Shown: piece after piece, positions 39,596 to 48,306 of the stretch
How the letters are laid out: the number at the start of each line of letters is the position of its first letter
Numbering within the stretch: position 1 is the first letter of the stretch
Assembly: GCF_004114935.1 (NCBI RefSeq)
Contig: NZ_CP022221.1
Coordinates: 4,175,001-4,239,000 of the forward strand
Length of the DNA: 64,000 nt
Direction of reading: 5' to 3'
Source of the DNA: Bradyrhizobium zhanjiangense
GTDB lineage: Bacteria > Pseudomonadota > Alphaproteobacteria > Rhizobiales > Xanthobacteraceae
Translations under genes and position numbers: made by a program
The notes under the pieces: model-generated
What the model was told of the DNA's origin: nothing
Database searches by the model: none
Seen by the model: only the letters and a program-made list of their open reading frames with translations

Positions 39596-41002
39596 ATGTT
39601 TCGATCGACCTGGACCGCCGTCGCCACGGCCTTGTGCATAGCGTTTTCAGCCCATTTCAATCCGACTGCTGCGCAGGACCGCCGGGTCCCGTCGTCGCCG
39701 GCCGAGTTGCGGCTGTCCTATGCACCGATCGTGCAGCGTGTGCAGCCGGCCGTCGTCAACGTCTATGCCGCCAAGGTGGTGCAGAACCGCAATCCGCTGC
39801 TCGACGATCCGATCTTCCGCCGCTTCTTCGGCGTGCCGGGCCAGCAGCCCGAGCAGATGCAGCGTTCGCTCGGCTCCGGCGTCATCGTCGATGCCTCCGG
39901 CCTCGTCGTCACCAACGTCCATGTGATCGAGGGCGCGGACCAGGTAAAAGTGTCATTGTCGGACAAGCGCGAGTTCGAAGCCGAGATCCTGCTGAAGGAT
40001 TCCCGCACCGATCTCGCCGTGCTTCGCCTGAAGGACACCAAGGAGAAATTCCCGACCCTCGACTTCACCAATTCCGACGAATTGCTGGTCGGTGACGTCG
40101 TGCTCGCCATCGGCAATCCCTTCGGCGTCGGCCAGACCGTGACCCACGGCATCATCTCGGCGCTCGCGCGGACGCAGGTCGGCATCACCGACTACCAGTT
40201 CTTCATCCAGACTGATGCGGCGATCAATCCCGGCAATTCCGGCGGCGCCCTGGTCGACATGAGCGGCAGGCTCGCCGGCATCAACACCGCGATCTATTCG
40301 CGCTCCGGCGGCTCGCAAGGAATCGGCTTTGCCATTCCCGCCAACATGGTGCGCGTCGTCGTCGCTTCCGCCAAGAGCGGCGGCAAGGCGGTGAAGCGGC
40401 CGTGGCTGGGGGCGAGGTTGCAGGCGGTGACGCCCGAGATCGCCGAAAGCCTCGGCCTGCGCTCGCCGACGGGTGCGCTGGTCGCAAGCGTGGTGCCGAA
40501 TGGACCCGCGGCGAAGGCCGGCCTGAAATCCTCCGACCTCATCACTGGGATCGACGGCCAGACCGTGGATGATCCCAACGCCTTCGATTACCGCTTCGCG
40601 ACCCGTCCGCTCGGCGGCACCGCGCAGATCGACGTGCAGCGCGGCAGCAAGCCGGTCAAGCTGACGGTGGCACTTGAGACCGCGCCGGACACCGGCCGCA
40701 ACGAGCTCGTCGTCACCGCGCGCTCGCCGTTCCAGGGCGCGAAGGTCTCGACCATCACGCCGGCCGTCGCCGACGAGCTGCATCTGGATGCCGACACCGA
40801 CGGCGTCGTGATCACCGATATCGGCGGCGATACCGCGGCTGCAAGTGTCGGCTTCCAGAAGGGCGACGTCATCCTGGCGGTCAACAACCAGAAGATCAGC
40901 AAGACCGGCGACCTCGAGAAGGCCGCGGGTGAACGGCCCCGAATCTGGCGCATCACGCTGGTGCGCGGTGGCCAGCAGATCAACGTCACGCTGGGCGGAT
41001 GA
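39596..41002 (+). CDS. HtrA/DegP-type periplasmic serine protease with two PDZ domains
   Basis: A 468-residue secreted protease. The ATG at 39596 follows AAGAGGTAGG and yields a signal peptide ending in PTAAQ near residue 27. The catalytic triad is visible: H109 (TNVHVIEG), D139 (SRTDLAVL) and S215 (GNSGGAL). PDZ1 covers about 280-370 and PDZ2 about 385-468. Members degrade or chaperone misfolded envelope proteins. It is close to a DegQ/Do-like form, but the symbol is not certain. Its stop overlaps the next start as ATGA, so it is translationally coupled to rarA. Confidence 0.94.
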   Translation: MFRSTWTAVATALCIAFSAHFNPTAAQDRRVPSSPAELRLSYAPIVQRVQPAVVNVYAAKVVQNRNPLLDDPIFRRFFGVPGQQPEQMQRSLGSGVIVDASGLVVTNVHVIEGADQVKVSLSDKREFEAEILLKDSRTDLAVLRLKDTKEKFPTLDFTNSDELLVGDVVLAIGNPFGVGQTVTHGIISALARTQVGITDYQFFIQTDAAINPGNSGGALVDMSGRLAGINTAIYSRSGGSQGIGFAIPANMVRVVVASAKSGGKAVKRPWLGARLQAVTPEIAESLGLRSPTGALVASVVPNGPAAKAGLKSSDLITGIDGQTVDDPNAFDYRFATRPLGGTAQIDVQRGSKPVKLTVALETAPDTGRNELVVTARSPFQGAKVSTITPAVADELHLDADTDGVVITDIGGDTAAASVGFQKGDVILAVNNQKISKTGDLEKAAGERPRIWRITLVRGGQQINVTLGG

Positions 41003-42330
41003 GTCCGAAGCGACCACAGGAGACGCCAACCCTCTTCGCCGCGGCGGGGCTCGATCATGATGCTCCGCATCCGCTGCCGGATCGGCTGCGTCCGCGCGCC
41101 TTGTCGGAGGTCGTCGGCCAGGACCACATCCTCGGTTCCGACGGTGCGCTGACGCGCATGCTGGAAACGCGCACGCTCGGCTCACTCATCTTCTGGGGGC
41201 CGCCCGGCACCGGCAAGACCACGGTGGCGCGGCTGTTGGCGGATGCGACCGATCTGCATTTCGAGCAGATTTCCGCGGTATTCTCCGGCGTCGCCGACTT
41301 GAAGAGGGCGTTCGATGCCGCGCGGTCCCGCCGGGAGATGGGTAAGGGCACGCTGCTGTTCGTCGATGAGGTGCATCGCTTCAATCGCGCCCAGCAGGAT
41401 TCGTTTCTGCCCGTGATGGAAGACGGCACGGTGGTCATGGTCGGCGCCACCACCGAGAATCCGTCGTTCGAGCTCAACGCGGCGCTTCTGTCGCGCGCGC
41501 GTGTGCTGGTGTTTCGCTCGCTCGACGCGGCCGCGATCGAAAAGCTGTTCGCGCATGCCGAGGAGGTCGAGGGCCGCAAGCTGCCGCTCGATGCCGAGGC
41601 GCGCGCGGTGCTGGTGCGCATGGCCGATGGCGACGGCCGCGCCTCGTTGACGCTCGCCGAGGAAGTCTGGCGCGCCGCGCGCAAGGACGAGATCTTCAAC
41701 GCCGCGCAGTTGCAGGAGATTTTGCAACGCCGCGCCCCGATCTACGACAAGTCGGCCGACGGCCATTACAACCTGATCTCGGCGCTGCATAAGTCGGTGC
41801 GCGGCTCCGATCCCGATGCCGCGCTGTATTACCTCGCGCGCATGCTCGATGCCGGCGAGGATCCGTTGTTCCTGGCCCGCCGCGTCGTGCGTATGGCGGT
41901 CGAGGACATCGGTCTTGCCGATCCGCAGGCGCTGGTCATCGCCAACGCCGCCAAGGATGCTTTCGACTTTCTGGGTCACCCAGAGGGCGAGCTCGCCATC
42001 GCGCAGGCCGTGGTCTACCTCGCCACCGCGCCGAAATCGAACGCGGTCTATACCGCCTTCGGCACGGCGATGCAGGTGGCAAAGCAGGCCGGCTCGCTGC
42101 TGCCGCCCAAGCACATCCTCAATTCCCCGACCAGGCTGATGAAGTCCGAAGGCTACGGCTCCGGCTACGAATACGACCACGACGCGCCGGATGCCTTTTC
42201 AGGCCAGGACTATTTCCCGGAAGCCCTCGGCCGCCAGACCTTTTACGACCCGCCCGAGCGCGGTTTCGAGCGCGAGATCAGGAAGCGGCTGGATTACTGG
42301 GCCAAGCTGCGCAAGGAGCGGGGCGGCTGA
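40999..42330 (+). CDS. rarA: Replication-associated recombination protein A
   Basis: A 443-residue AAA+ ATPase (RarA/MgsA, relative of eukaryotic WRNIP1) acting at stalled replication forks. Walker A GPPGTGKT is at 67-74 and Walker B FVDEVHRFN at 121-129, then the sensor region GATTENPSFELN. The C-terminal tetramerisation part (RMAVEDIGLADPQAL, KSNAVYTAF) is typical. It overlaps the upstream protease gene by four bases (ATGA), an arrangement that links an envelope protease to a fork-repair protein in one transcript. Confidence 0.96.
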   Translation: MSPKRPQETPTLFAAAGLDHDAPHPLPDRLRPRALSEVVGQDHILGSDGALTRMLETRTLGSLIFWGPPGTGKTTVARLLADATDLHFEQISAVFSGVADLKRAFDAARSRREMGKGTLLFVDEVHRFNRAQQDSFLPVMEDGTVVMVGATTENPSFELNAALLSRARVLVFRSLDAAAIEKLFAHAEEVEGRKLPLDAEARAVLVRMADGDGRASLTLAEEVWRAARKDEIFNAAQLQEILQRRAPIYDKSADGHYNLISALHKSVRGSDPDAALYYLARMLDAGEDPLFLARRVVRMAVEDIGLADPQALVIANAAKDAFDFLGHPEGELAIAQAVVYLATAPKSNAVYTAFGTAMQVAKQAGSLLPPKHILNSPTRLMKSEGYGSGYEYDHDAPDAFSGQDYFPEALGRQTFYDPPERGFEREIRKRLDYWAKLRKERGG

Positions 42331-42386
42331 GGCCAAATCGCCATTTCGTCGTGACGAAACGGCACTTTTGGGCTAGGCAGGCAGCC

Positions 42387-43601
42387 ATGAGCCGCCGCAT
42401 CAAGAGAACCAACCAAGAGCCCCGTTCGCGTGATCAGCGCAAGGAGGCGCGCCCGTTCAAGGCGCGCAGCGCGAAGAAGGCCGGACCGCGTCCGGGTGGT
42501 AAGCCCGGTGCCAAGCCGCCGCGCTTTGCGGGCGAGCGCGCCGAGCGGCGTGCGCCCAAGGCCGCAATAGAAAAGCCCACGCCGGCAAAGCCCGTCGAGG
42601 CATTGCTGCCGACCAAGGTGCAGACCGTCACCGTGACGGCCGACGAGAACAACATGCGTGTCGACCGTTTTCTCGAAGCGCGCTTTCCCGGTCTGTCGTT
42701 CTCCCACATCCAGCGTGTCGTGCGCAAAGGCGAGCTGCGTGTCGACGGCAAGCGCGTCGACAGCAAGGATCGCCTGGAGGAGGGGCAGAGCGTCCGCATT
42801 CCGCCGCTCAAGCTCGACACGCCGAAGACGGCCGGCCCGCTGTCGGAAGCCGCGCAGAAGACGCTTGCTGCGCTGAAGGAGATGACCATCTGGGAGGACG
42901 ATGACGTGCTCGTCCTCAACAAGCCCGCCGGCCTTGCGGTGCAGGGCGGCTCGGGCATGACGCGCCACATCGACCAGATGCTCGAGGTGATGCGCGATTC
43001 CAAGGGCCAGAAGCCGCGCCTCGTGCACCGTATCGACAGGGAGACGTCGGGCTGTCTCTTGATCGCCAAGACGCGCTTTGCCGCCTCGCATTTGACCGGC
43101 GCGTTCCGGTCGCGCTCGGCACGAAAGGTCTATTGGGCGCTGGTGCCGGGCCTGCCGAAACCGAAGCAGGGCCGCATCTCGACCTTCCTCGCGAAGGAGG
43201 AGGGCGAGGACGATACCATCATGCGCATCGCCCAGCATGGCGACGAGGGCGCCAGCCACGCGGTGACGTACTATGCGATGGTCGAGACCGCCGGCAACAA
43301 GCTGACCTGGGTGTCGCTGAAGCCCGTGACGGGCCGCACCCATCAACTCCGTGCCCATATGGCCCATATCGGCCATCCCATCATTGGCGATCCCAAATAT
43401 TTCAACATCGAGAACTGGGAGCTGCCGGGCGGCTTGCAAAACCGGCTGCATCTCCTGGCACGCCGGATCGTCATCCCGCATCCACGCGGCGGCGTGATCG
43501 ACGCCACCGCGCCGCTGCCGCCACATATGCAGCAATCGTGGAATCTGCTCGGGCTCGATGCAAGCCGGTTTGATCCGATCGAGAACGCGCCGGAGGAGTA
43601 G
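42387..43601 (+). CDS. RluC/RluD-family 23S rRNA pseudouridine synthase
   Basis: A 404-residue enzyme that isomerises uridine in rRNA. A Lys/Arg/Pro-rich extension of about 75 residues comes first, then an S4 RNA-binding domain (about 90-140) and the catalytic domain with HRIDRETSG at 214-222, where D217 is the expected nucleophile. The ATG at 42387 is chosen over an upstream GTG at 42351, which lies within a small inverted repeat. RluC of E. coli modifies U955, U2504 and U2580; the exact target here is inferred only from family. It follows rarA in the same direction after 56 bases. Confidence 0.92.
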   Translation: MSRRIKRTNQEPRSRDQRKEARPFKARSAKKAGPRPGGKPGAKPPRFAGERAERRAPKAAIEKPTPAKPVEALLPTKVQTVTVTADENNMRVDRFLEARFPGLSFSHIQRVVRKGELRVDGKRVDSKDRLEEGQSVRIPPLKLDTPKTAGPLSEAAQKTLAALKEMTIWEDDDVLVLNKPAGLAVQGGSGMTRHIDQMLEVMRDSKGQKPRLVHRIDRETSGCLLIAKTRFAASHLTGAFRSRSARKVYWALVPGLPKPKQGRISTFLAKEEGEDDTIMRIAQHGDEGASHAVTYYAMVETAGNKLTWVSLKPVTGRTHQLRAHMAHIGHPIIGDPKYFNIENWELPGGLQNRLHLLARRIVIPHPRGGVIDATAPLPPHMQQSWNLLGLDASRFDPIENAPEE

Positions 43602-43741
43602 GACTAGGCGCCGCGGCCAGCCAAAGCCCGGCGAGCAGGGTTGCAATGCCCGCAAGTTCCCTTATGCCAGCCGCTCGCTTTATCGGCCGCCGCTCTTATC
43701 TTGAAAGCTTAGCATTCAGCGACCGGGACCGAAGACTCAAC

Positions 43742-44536
43742 ATGCGCGAATTGTTCGAAGAAGCTGCAGGGCAACCCCCGCCGGATCCGCGGGAATCGGC
43801 GCGCGCCTCCGCGCGCACGTCCCCGCGCAAGCGCTTCTACAAGGAGGCCGGCGCGGGCGAGGCCGAGGGCGGCTTCGCCATCACCCTCGACGGCAAGCCG
43901 ATCCGCACGCCCACCGGGCGTCAGGTGGTGATCCCCTCGCGCGACCTCGCCGATGCGGTTGCTGCCGAATGGGCTGCGCAGGGCGAGACGATCGATCCCG
44001 TGACCATGCCGCTGACGCGGATCGCCAACAGCGTGGTCGAGGGTGTGATCGACCGGGTTGATCTCGTCAGCGACGATCTCGCAAAATACTTCGAGACTGA
44101 CCTGCTGTTCTATCGCGCCGGCCACCCCGAAGGGCTGGTCGCCCGCGAGGCCGCACATTGGGACCCCGTGCTGTTCTGGGCCGCGGAGACGCTGGGCGCG
44201 CATTTCATCCTGTCCGAGGGCATCATGCATGTGAAGCAGCCGGACGAGGCGCTGAAGGCAGCCCGCGCCGCGCTGCCAAGAGATGCCTGGTCGGTCGCCG
44301 CGCTCCATGTGGTGACCACCCTGACCGGCTCGGCGCTGCTCGCGCTGGCGCTGGCCCATGGCGCGCGCGATGCTGACCAAGTCTGGGCCGCCGCCCATGT
44401 CGATGAGGACTGGAACATCGACCAATGGGGCGTGGACGAGGAAGCGGCCGCTCGCCGGGCCACGCGCCTGCGGGATTTCGAGGCCGCCGTGGCGGTCTTG
44501 GCCGCGGTGAAGCCGCAAGCGGCCGAAGGTCCTTAA
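43742..44536 (+). CDS. ATP12-family F1-ATPase assembly chaperone
   Basis: A 264-residue protein of the ATP12 family, found in alphaproteobacteria and mitochondria, where it binds the F1 alpha subunit during ATP synthase assembly. The start at 43742 (MRELFEEAAGQ) is chosen as the first one that leads straight into the conserved RKRFYKEAGAG and FAITLDGKPIRTPTG segments. The WDPVLFWAAETLGAHF and LTGSALLALAL regions are typical. It lies between the pseudouridine synthase and the FliK-like gene, all on the + strand. Confidence 0.93.
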   Translation: MRELFEEAAGQPPPDPRESARASARTSPRKRFYKEAGAGEAEGGFAITLDGKPIRTPTGRQVVIPSRDLADAVAAEWAAQGETIDPVTMPLTRIANSVVEGVIDRVDLVSDDLAKYFETDLLFYRAGHPEGLVAREAAHWDPVLFWAAETLGAHFILSEGIMHVKQPDEALKAARAALPRDAWSVAALHVVTTLTGSALLALALAHGARDADQVWAAAHVDEDWNIDQWGVDEEAAARRATRLRDFEAAVAVLAAVKPQAAEGP

Positions 44537-44592
44537 CGAGAGGTTTACGACGGCGCCTTAGGGTGGGATGGCATTCCCTGGGCTGCCTCAAG

Positions 44593-46215
44593 ATGCCGAC
44601 GCCGATAAGCTCGATCGTTCCTGTCAGTGCCGCCGGCTCTGTGGCTGATGCGACGACGCCCGATCTCGTGCTTCAGGCCGGCAGCGTCGTCGACGCCAAA
44701 GTGGTCAGCCTGCTCGCGGACAATCTGGTGCGGATCGCGATCGCGAACCTCTCGATGGACGTGATGTCGGAAGTGGTGCTGACACCGGGGCAGAATCTCC
44801 AGCTCGCGGTGTCGCAAAACGACGGCACCATCCGGCTCGCGGTCGTCGGCGGGACAGGCGGGGCGGCGTCCGATCAGATTACGCTGACGCCGGCTGCGGC
44901 CTCGCTGGTGGAGAGCCCGCCGCTCGCGCCGTCCGCGAGCGCGGCGCGCAATACGTTGACTCTGCTGGAGCAAGTCGCCGTCACCGTGGCGTCCGCCGAG
45001 GCCGTGACCAGGCAAGGCAGCCAGGCGCCGCTGTTTGCCAATCTCGCAGCGGTCGTCACCAGCAGCGATTTGCCGGCGGGGCTGAAGCAGGCCGTGCTGG
45101 ACGTGCTGGCGCAGCAGACGCCGCTCAACGCCGGGCTCGATGGCGGCGATATTGAATCCGCCTTCCAGAAATCGGGGCTGTTCCTCGAGGCTTCGCTGGC
45201 CGCCGGCGCGCCCCCGTCATCCGGTGCAGTGCCGGATTTGAAAGCGGCGCTGCTGGTGTTGCGACAGACGCTGACCACGATTGAGACGGCCGCGCCGCCG
45301 ACCCAGGGCGCCATGATTCCGACTGGCGCCACGGCGACACCGCAGGTCGTTGCCGCCCCGGCCCAGGCAGCAGGCGAGGCCACGCAGGCCGCATTGCCGT
45401 CAACCGAACCCGAAATCGCCCAACCGCTGCAACCGCCACGCAGCGCCAATCCCACGGCTGCGGGGCTCGCCGACATCGCTGGCGGCGCTGCACAGGCGGC
45501 GATGCCCAGGACCATGTCCCCAGGCCTTGCCGCCAGCCTCTTGCAGGAGATGACGCAAAACCTGCCGCGAATGATCGGCAACATGCCCGGCTCCAACAAG
45601 GCCGTGCCGGATGGCCACATCTTCGAGGCGGCCACCCACGCGACCACGCCACCGCCGTTCCGTGGCGCGCTGCCGGCGCCGCAGTCCATCGCCGCGCCAT
45701 CGCTCGCGCCGGATACGCCGCTCGCTGCCACCATGCATCGTCTGCTCGACGATACTGATGCCGCGATCGCGCGGCAGACGCTGTTGCAAGTTGCCTCGCT
45801 CCCCGATCGCACCGACGCCAGCGGGCACCGCATCGATCCGGTCGTACCGCAGTGGAATTTCGAGATTCCGTTCGCGACGACGCAGGGCACCGCGATGGCG
45901 CAATTCGAGATCTCGCGCGATGGCGGTAATGAGTCCGCCGATCCCGCCAGGCGCGCCTGGCGCGCGCGCTTCTCGCTTAATGTCGAGCCGGCCGGCCCGG
46001 TGCATGCGCTGATCACACTGAACGGCGACAAGACCTTCGTGCGGATGTGGGCGGAGCGGCCGGCGACGGCACAGCAGCTCCGCGCCGGCGTCGGTGAGCT
46101 CAGCCAGGCATTGTCCAGAGCCGAGCTCAAGCCTGGTGATATCATCGTGCGCGACGGCACCCCGCCGCAGGCCACACAGGCTCGCGCCGGCCATTTCCTG
46201 GATCGCGCCACATGA
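44593..46215 (+). CDS. FliK-like flagellar hook-length control protein
   Basis: A 540-residue protein. The long middle is low-complexity and rich in Ala, Pro, Thr and Gln, as in hook-length rulers. The C-terminal 120 residues match the flagellar hook-length control domain (FEISRDGG, ARFSLNVEPAGPVHALI, QLRAGVGELSQALSRAEL). The ATG at 44593 follows after a 56-base gap from the ATP12 gene. It overlaps the next gene by four bases (ATGA), which encodes an FlhB C-terminal-like protein. FliK normally signals the FlhB switch to stop hook export, so the pairing is functionally coherent. No other flagellar genes are nearby. Confidence 0.82.
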   Translation: MPTPISSIVPVSAAGSVADATTPDLVLQAGSVVDAKVVSLLADNLVRIAIANLSMDVMSEVVLTPGQNLQLAVSQNDGTIRLAVVGGTGGAASDQITLTPAAASLVESPPLAPSASAARNTLTLLEQVAVTVASAEAVTRQGSQAPLFANLAAVVTSSDLPAGLKQAVLDVLAQQTPLNAGLDGGDIESAFQKSGLFLEASLAAGAPPSSGAVPDLKAALLVLRQTLTTIETAAPPTQGAMIPTGATATPQVVAAPAQAAGEATQAALPSTEPEIAQPLQPPRSANPTAAGLADIAGGAAQAAMPRTMSPGLAASLLQEMTQNLPRMIGNMPGSNKAVPDGHIFEAATHATTPPPFRGALPAPQSIAAPSLAPDTPLAATMHRLLDDTDAAIARQTLLQVASLPDRTDASGHRIDPVVPQWNFEIPFATTQGTAMAQFEISRDGGNESADPARRAWRARFSLNVEPAGPVHALITLNGDKTFVRMWAERPATAQQLRAGVGELSQALSRAELKPGDIIVRDGTPPQATQARAGHFLDRAT

Positions 46216-46472
46216 GCGACCCATCCAAGCTCGCGATTGCCCTGCATTATGAGAAGGGCACCAACGCCCCGGTTGTCGTCGCCAAGGGCAAGGGCACGAT
46301 CGGCGAAAAGATCGTCGAGATCGCCAAGGCCCATGACATTCCGATCGAGGAGAACGAGGTTTTGGCCGGCGCACTCTCCAAGGTCGAGCTCGGCGAGGAG
46401 ATCCCGCCGGACCTCTACAAGGCCGTCGCCGAAGTGCTGGTGTTCGTGCTGCGGCTGTCGCGGGGGCGCTGA
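46212..46472 (+). CDS. FlhB C-terminal domain-like protein (FlhX type)
   Basis: An 86-residue protein equivalent to the cytoplasmic C-terminal fragment of the type III export switch FlhB. LAIALHYEKGTNAPVVVAKG and IPIEENEVLAGALSKVELGEEIP match that domain. The NPTH autocleavage motif is missing: DPSK occupies its place at residues 3-6, so the protein starts about where cleaved FlhB would begin. Comparable stand-alone fragments (FlhX in Helicobacter pylori, YlqH in Bacillus subtilis) are known. It is translationally coupled to the FliK-like gene. Confidence 0.85.
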   Translation: MSDPSKLAIALHYEKGTNAPVVVAKGKGTIGEKIVEIAKAHDIPIEENEVLAGALSKVELGEEIPPDLYKAVAEVLVFVLRLSRGR

Positions 46473-46543
46473 ACGCTGTCATCGTTTCACCACGTGGGGG
46501 CTGCATGGTTGCGGCCACTTTCATCGATTAGCGGATACCACCC

Positions 46544-47362
46544 TTGATCACCCGTCGTTCCACCCTCGGCCTGCTCGCCGCAGCCGCCACCCTGCCGTCA
46601 CGCGCGCTCGCTCATGTCGCCCCGCCGCGCAACGAAATCCGCGACAGCTTGGCCAAACGCTTCACCGATCTCGGCACATCAGGCACCTTCGTCGGCTACA
46701 AGGTAGAGGACTATCTGATCGTCGCCAGCGACAAGGAGCGCTCGGGCGAGGGGAAGCTGCCGGCCTCGACCTTCAAAATTCCGAACTCGTTGATTGCGCT
46801 CGAGACCGGCGTTGTCGCTGACCCCGACAAGGACGTGTTTCCCTGGGACGGCGTGAAGCGGCCGATCGAGGCTTGGAACAAGGATCACACACTACGCAGT
46901 GCGATCGCAGTCAGCGCGGTGCCGGTCTATCAGGAGATCGCGCGCCGCATCGGCCAGGAGCGCATGCAGAAATATGTCGACGAATTCGACTACGGCAATC
47001 GCGATATCGGCGGCGGCATCGACCAATTCTGGCTCACCGGCGCCCTGCGCATCGATCCGGTCGAGCAGGTCGACTTCGTCGACCGGCTGCGGCGCCGTGC
47101 GTTGCCGATCAGCAAGCGCAGCCAGGATCTCGTCTGCGACATCCTGCCGGTGACCAAGGTCGGCGATAGCATCATCCGCGCCAAGTCGGGCCTCTTGGGC
47201 GCCGAGCGCGGCGAGCCGTCGCTGGGCTGGATGGTCGGTTGGGCCGAGAAAGGCGAGGCGCACACCGTGTTCGCGCTCAACATTGATTGCCGCGAGCCGC
47301 GTCTCATCAGTGAGCGCATGCCGCTGACGCAAGCCTGCCTTGCCGAGATTGGCGCGATCTAG
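46544..47362 (+). CDS. Class D (OXA-type) beta-lactamase homologue
   Basis: A 272-residue secreted serine beta-lactamase-like protein. The signal peptide holds a twin-arginine-like TRRSTLGLLAAA. All class D landmarks are present: S75-T-F-K78, S124-A-V126, Y150-G-N152, W163 and K214-S-G216, so it could be active. It must start at the TTG at 46544, because an in-frame TAG lies 15 bases upstream and no ATG precedes the signal peptide. It is not linked to mobile-element genes, which points to an intrinsic chromosomal gene. The substrate range cannot be read from sequence. Confidence 0.87.
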   Translation: MITRRSTLGLLAAAATLPSRALAHVAPPRNEIRDSLAKRFTDLGTSGTFVGYKVEDYLIVASDKERSGEGKLPASTFKIPNSLIALETGVVADPDKDVFPWDGVKRPIEAWNKDHTLRSAIAVSAVPVYQEIARRIGQERMQKYVDEFDYGNRDIGGGIDQFWLTGALRIDPVEQVDFVDRLRRRALPISKRSQDLVCDILPVTKVGDSIIRAKSGLLGAERGEPSLGWMVGWAEKGEAHTVFALNIDCREPRLISERMPLTQACLAEIGAI

Positions 47363-47425
47363 CGCTACCGCGCTGGCGCCGCTCAACTAGCATCCTCCCG
47401 CCAAGGAAAAACCGGGAGGATAACA

Positions 47426-48082
47426 ATGAACTCAACGCCGCTCTGGTTGTCGTCGCTCACGCTTGCGGCAGCTGCCGGCTGGCTCGGCGCCACGATGTAT
47501 GCCGGCCCCGCCACCAGCAAGGAGCCACGCTTTCCGCAGCTCACCATGGATCAGCTGGACGCCAGGCAGAAGCCGCTCGGCGAACAGATCATGAAGGTGT
47601 CGAGCGTCGGCATCGGCGGGCCCTACAACCCGATGATTCGCAGTCCCGTGCTCGGCCAGCGCCTGTTCGACCTGTTCCACTACCTGCGCTGGGAGACCTC
47701 GGTCCTGGTCAAGCTCAACGAGTTCGCGATCCTGATCATCGGGCGGCAGTGGCGCTCGCAGGTGGAATGGTACGCACACGCGCCGCTGGCGGCGAAGGCG
47801 GGCCTGTCGGCCGACATCATCGCAGAGCTGAAGGCCAACAAGCGGCCCTCGAAGATGGCCGATGACGAGGCGGTGGTCTACGATTTCGTCACCGAGCTCA
47901 CCACCACCAAGAAGGTCACCGACGAGACTTACGCACGCGCGAAGAAGGTGTTCAACGACCAGCAGATCGTCGACCTCACCGCAGTTGCCGGCAATTACGT
48001 GATGGTTGCGATGCTGCTTGCCATGGCGGAGGAGACCGTGCCGCCGGACAAGCAGGAACCGTTTAGGCCGGGTGAGCCGTAG
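47426..48082 (+). CDS. Carboxymuconolactone decarboxylase-like (AhpD-fold) secreted protein
   Basis: A 218-residue protein with an N-terminal hydrophobic signal (WLSSLTLAAAAGWLGATMYA). Its body resembles the AhpD/CMD fold: VKLNEFAILIIGRQWRSQVEW followed by YAHAPLAAKAGLS. The CXXC pair of peroxidase-type members is absent, so a redox role is unlikely. The start follows a GGAGG box. Function is unknown; relatives are often annotated as carboxymuconolactone decarboxylase family proteins near aromatic catabolism genes. Confidence 0.8.
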   Translation: MNSTPLWLSSLTLAAAAGWLGATMYAGPATSKEPRFPQLTMDQLDARQKPLGEQIMKVSSVGIGGPYNPMIRSPVLGQRLFDLFHYLRWETSVLVKLNEFAILIIGRQWRSQVEWYAHAPLAAKAGLSADIIAELKANKRPSKMADDEAVVYDFVTELTTTKKVTDETYARAKKVFNDQQIVDLTAVAGNYVMVAMLLAMAEETVPPDKQEPFRPGEP

Positions 48083-48114
48083 GGCTCGCTATTGCGAGCG
48101 CAGCTCTCTCCACG

Positions 48115-48194
48115 CGTCATTGCGAGCGTAGCGAAGCAATCCAGAGCCCCTCAGCGGGAAGATTCTGGATTGCTTCGCTGCGCTCGCAATGACG
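48115..48194. repeat. CATTGCGAGC palindromic repeat (copy A)
   Basis: CGTCATTGCGAGCG..GCGAAGCAATCCAG at the left is mirrored by CTGGATTGCTTCGC..CGCTCGCAATGACG at the right, an 80-base near-perfect palindrome with a short centre. Further copies lie at 56839-56920 and 60012-60127. It is non-coding. A partial arm (ATTGCGAGCG) also precedes it at about 48091-48100. Confidence 0.9.
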
Positions 48195-48306
48195 GGGGCG
48201 TAGGGGGGGCAGCGCCGTGCCCACCTTCTCTCCGTGTCATGATCTGTGATTGGTGGGCACGCTCCGCTTTGCCCACCCTACGAGAGCTGGGGCGGAGCAA
48301 ACAGTC
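48195..48306. repeat. GTGGGCACG-type inverted repeat
   Basis: CGTGCCCACC (48218-48227) is mirrored by GGTGGGCACG (48252-48261), followed by CGCTTTGCCCACCCTACG. The end resembles the arms of the GTAGGGTGGG element. It fills the rest of the gap before the convergent hydrolase gene. Confidence 0.55.

Noticed and set aside
46544..47362. The beta-lactamase homologue as an acquired resistance gene
   Set aside because: No insertion sequence, integron or composition shift surrounds it; it looks like a resident chromosomal gene.
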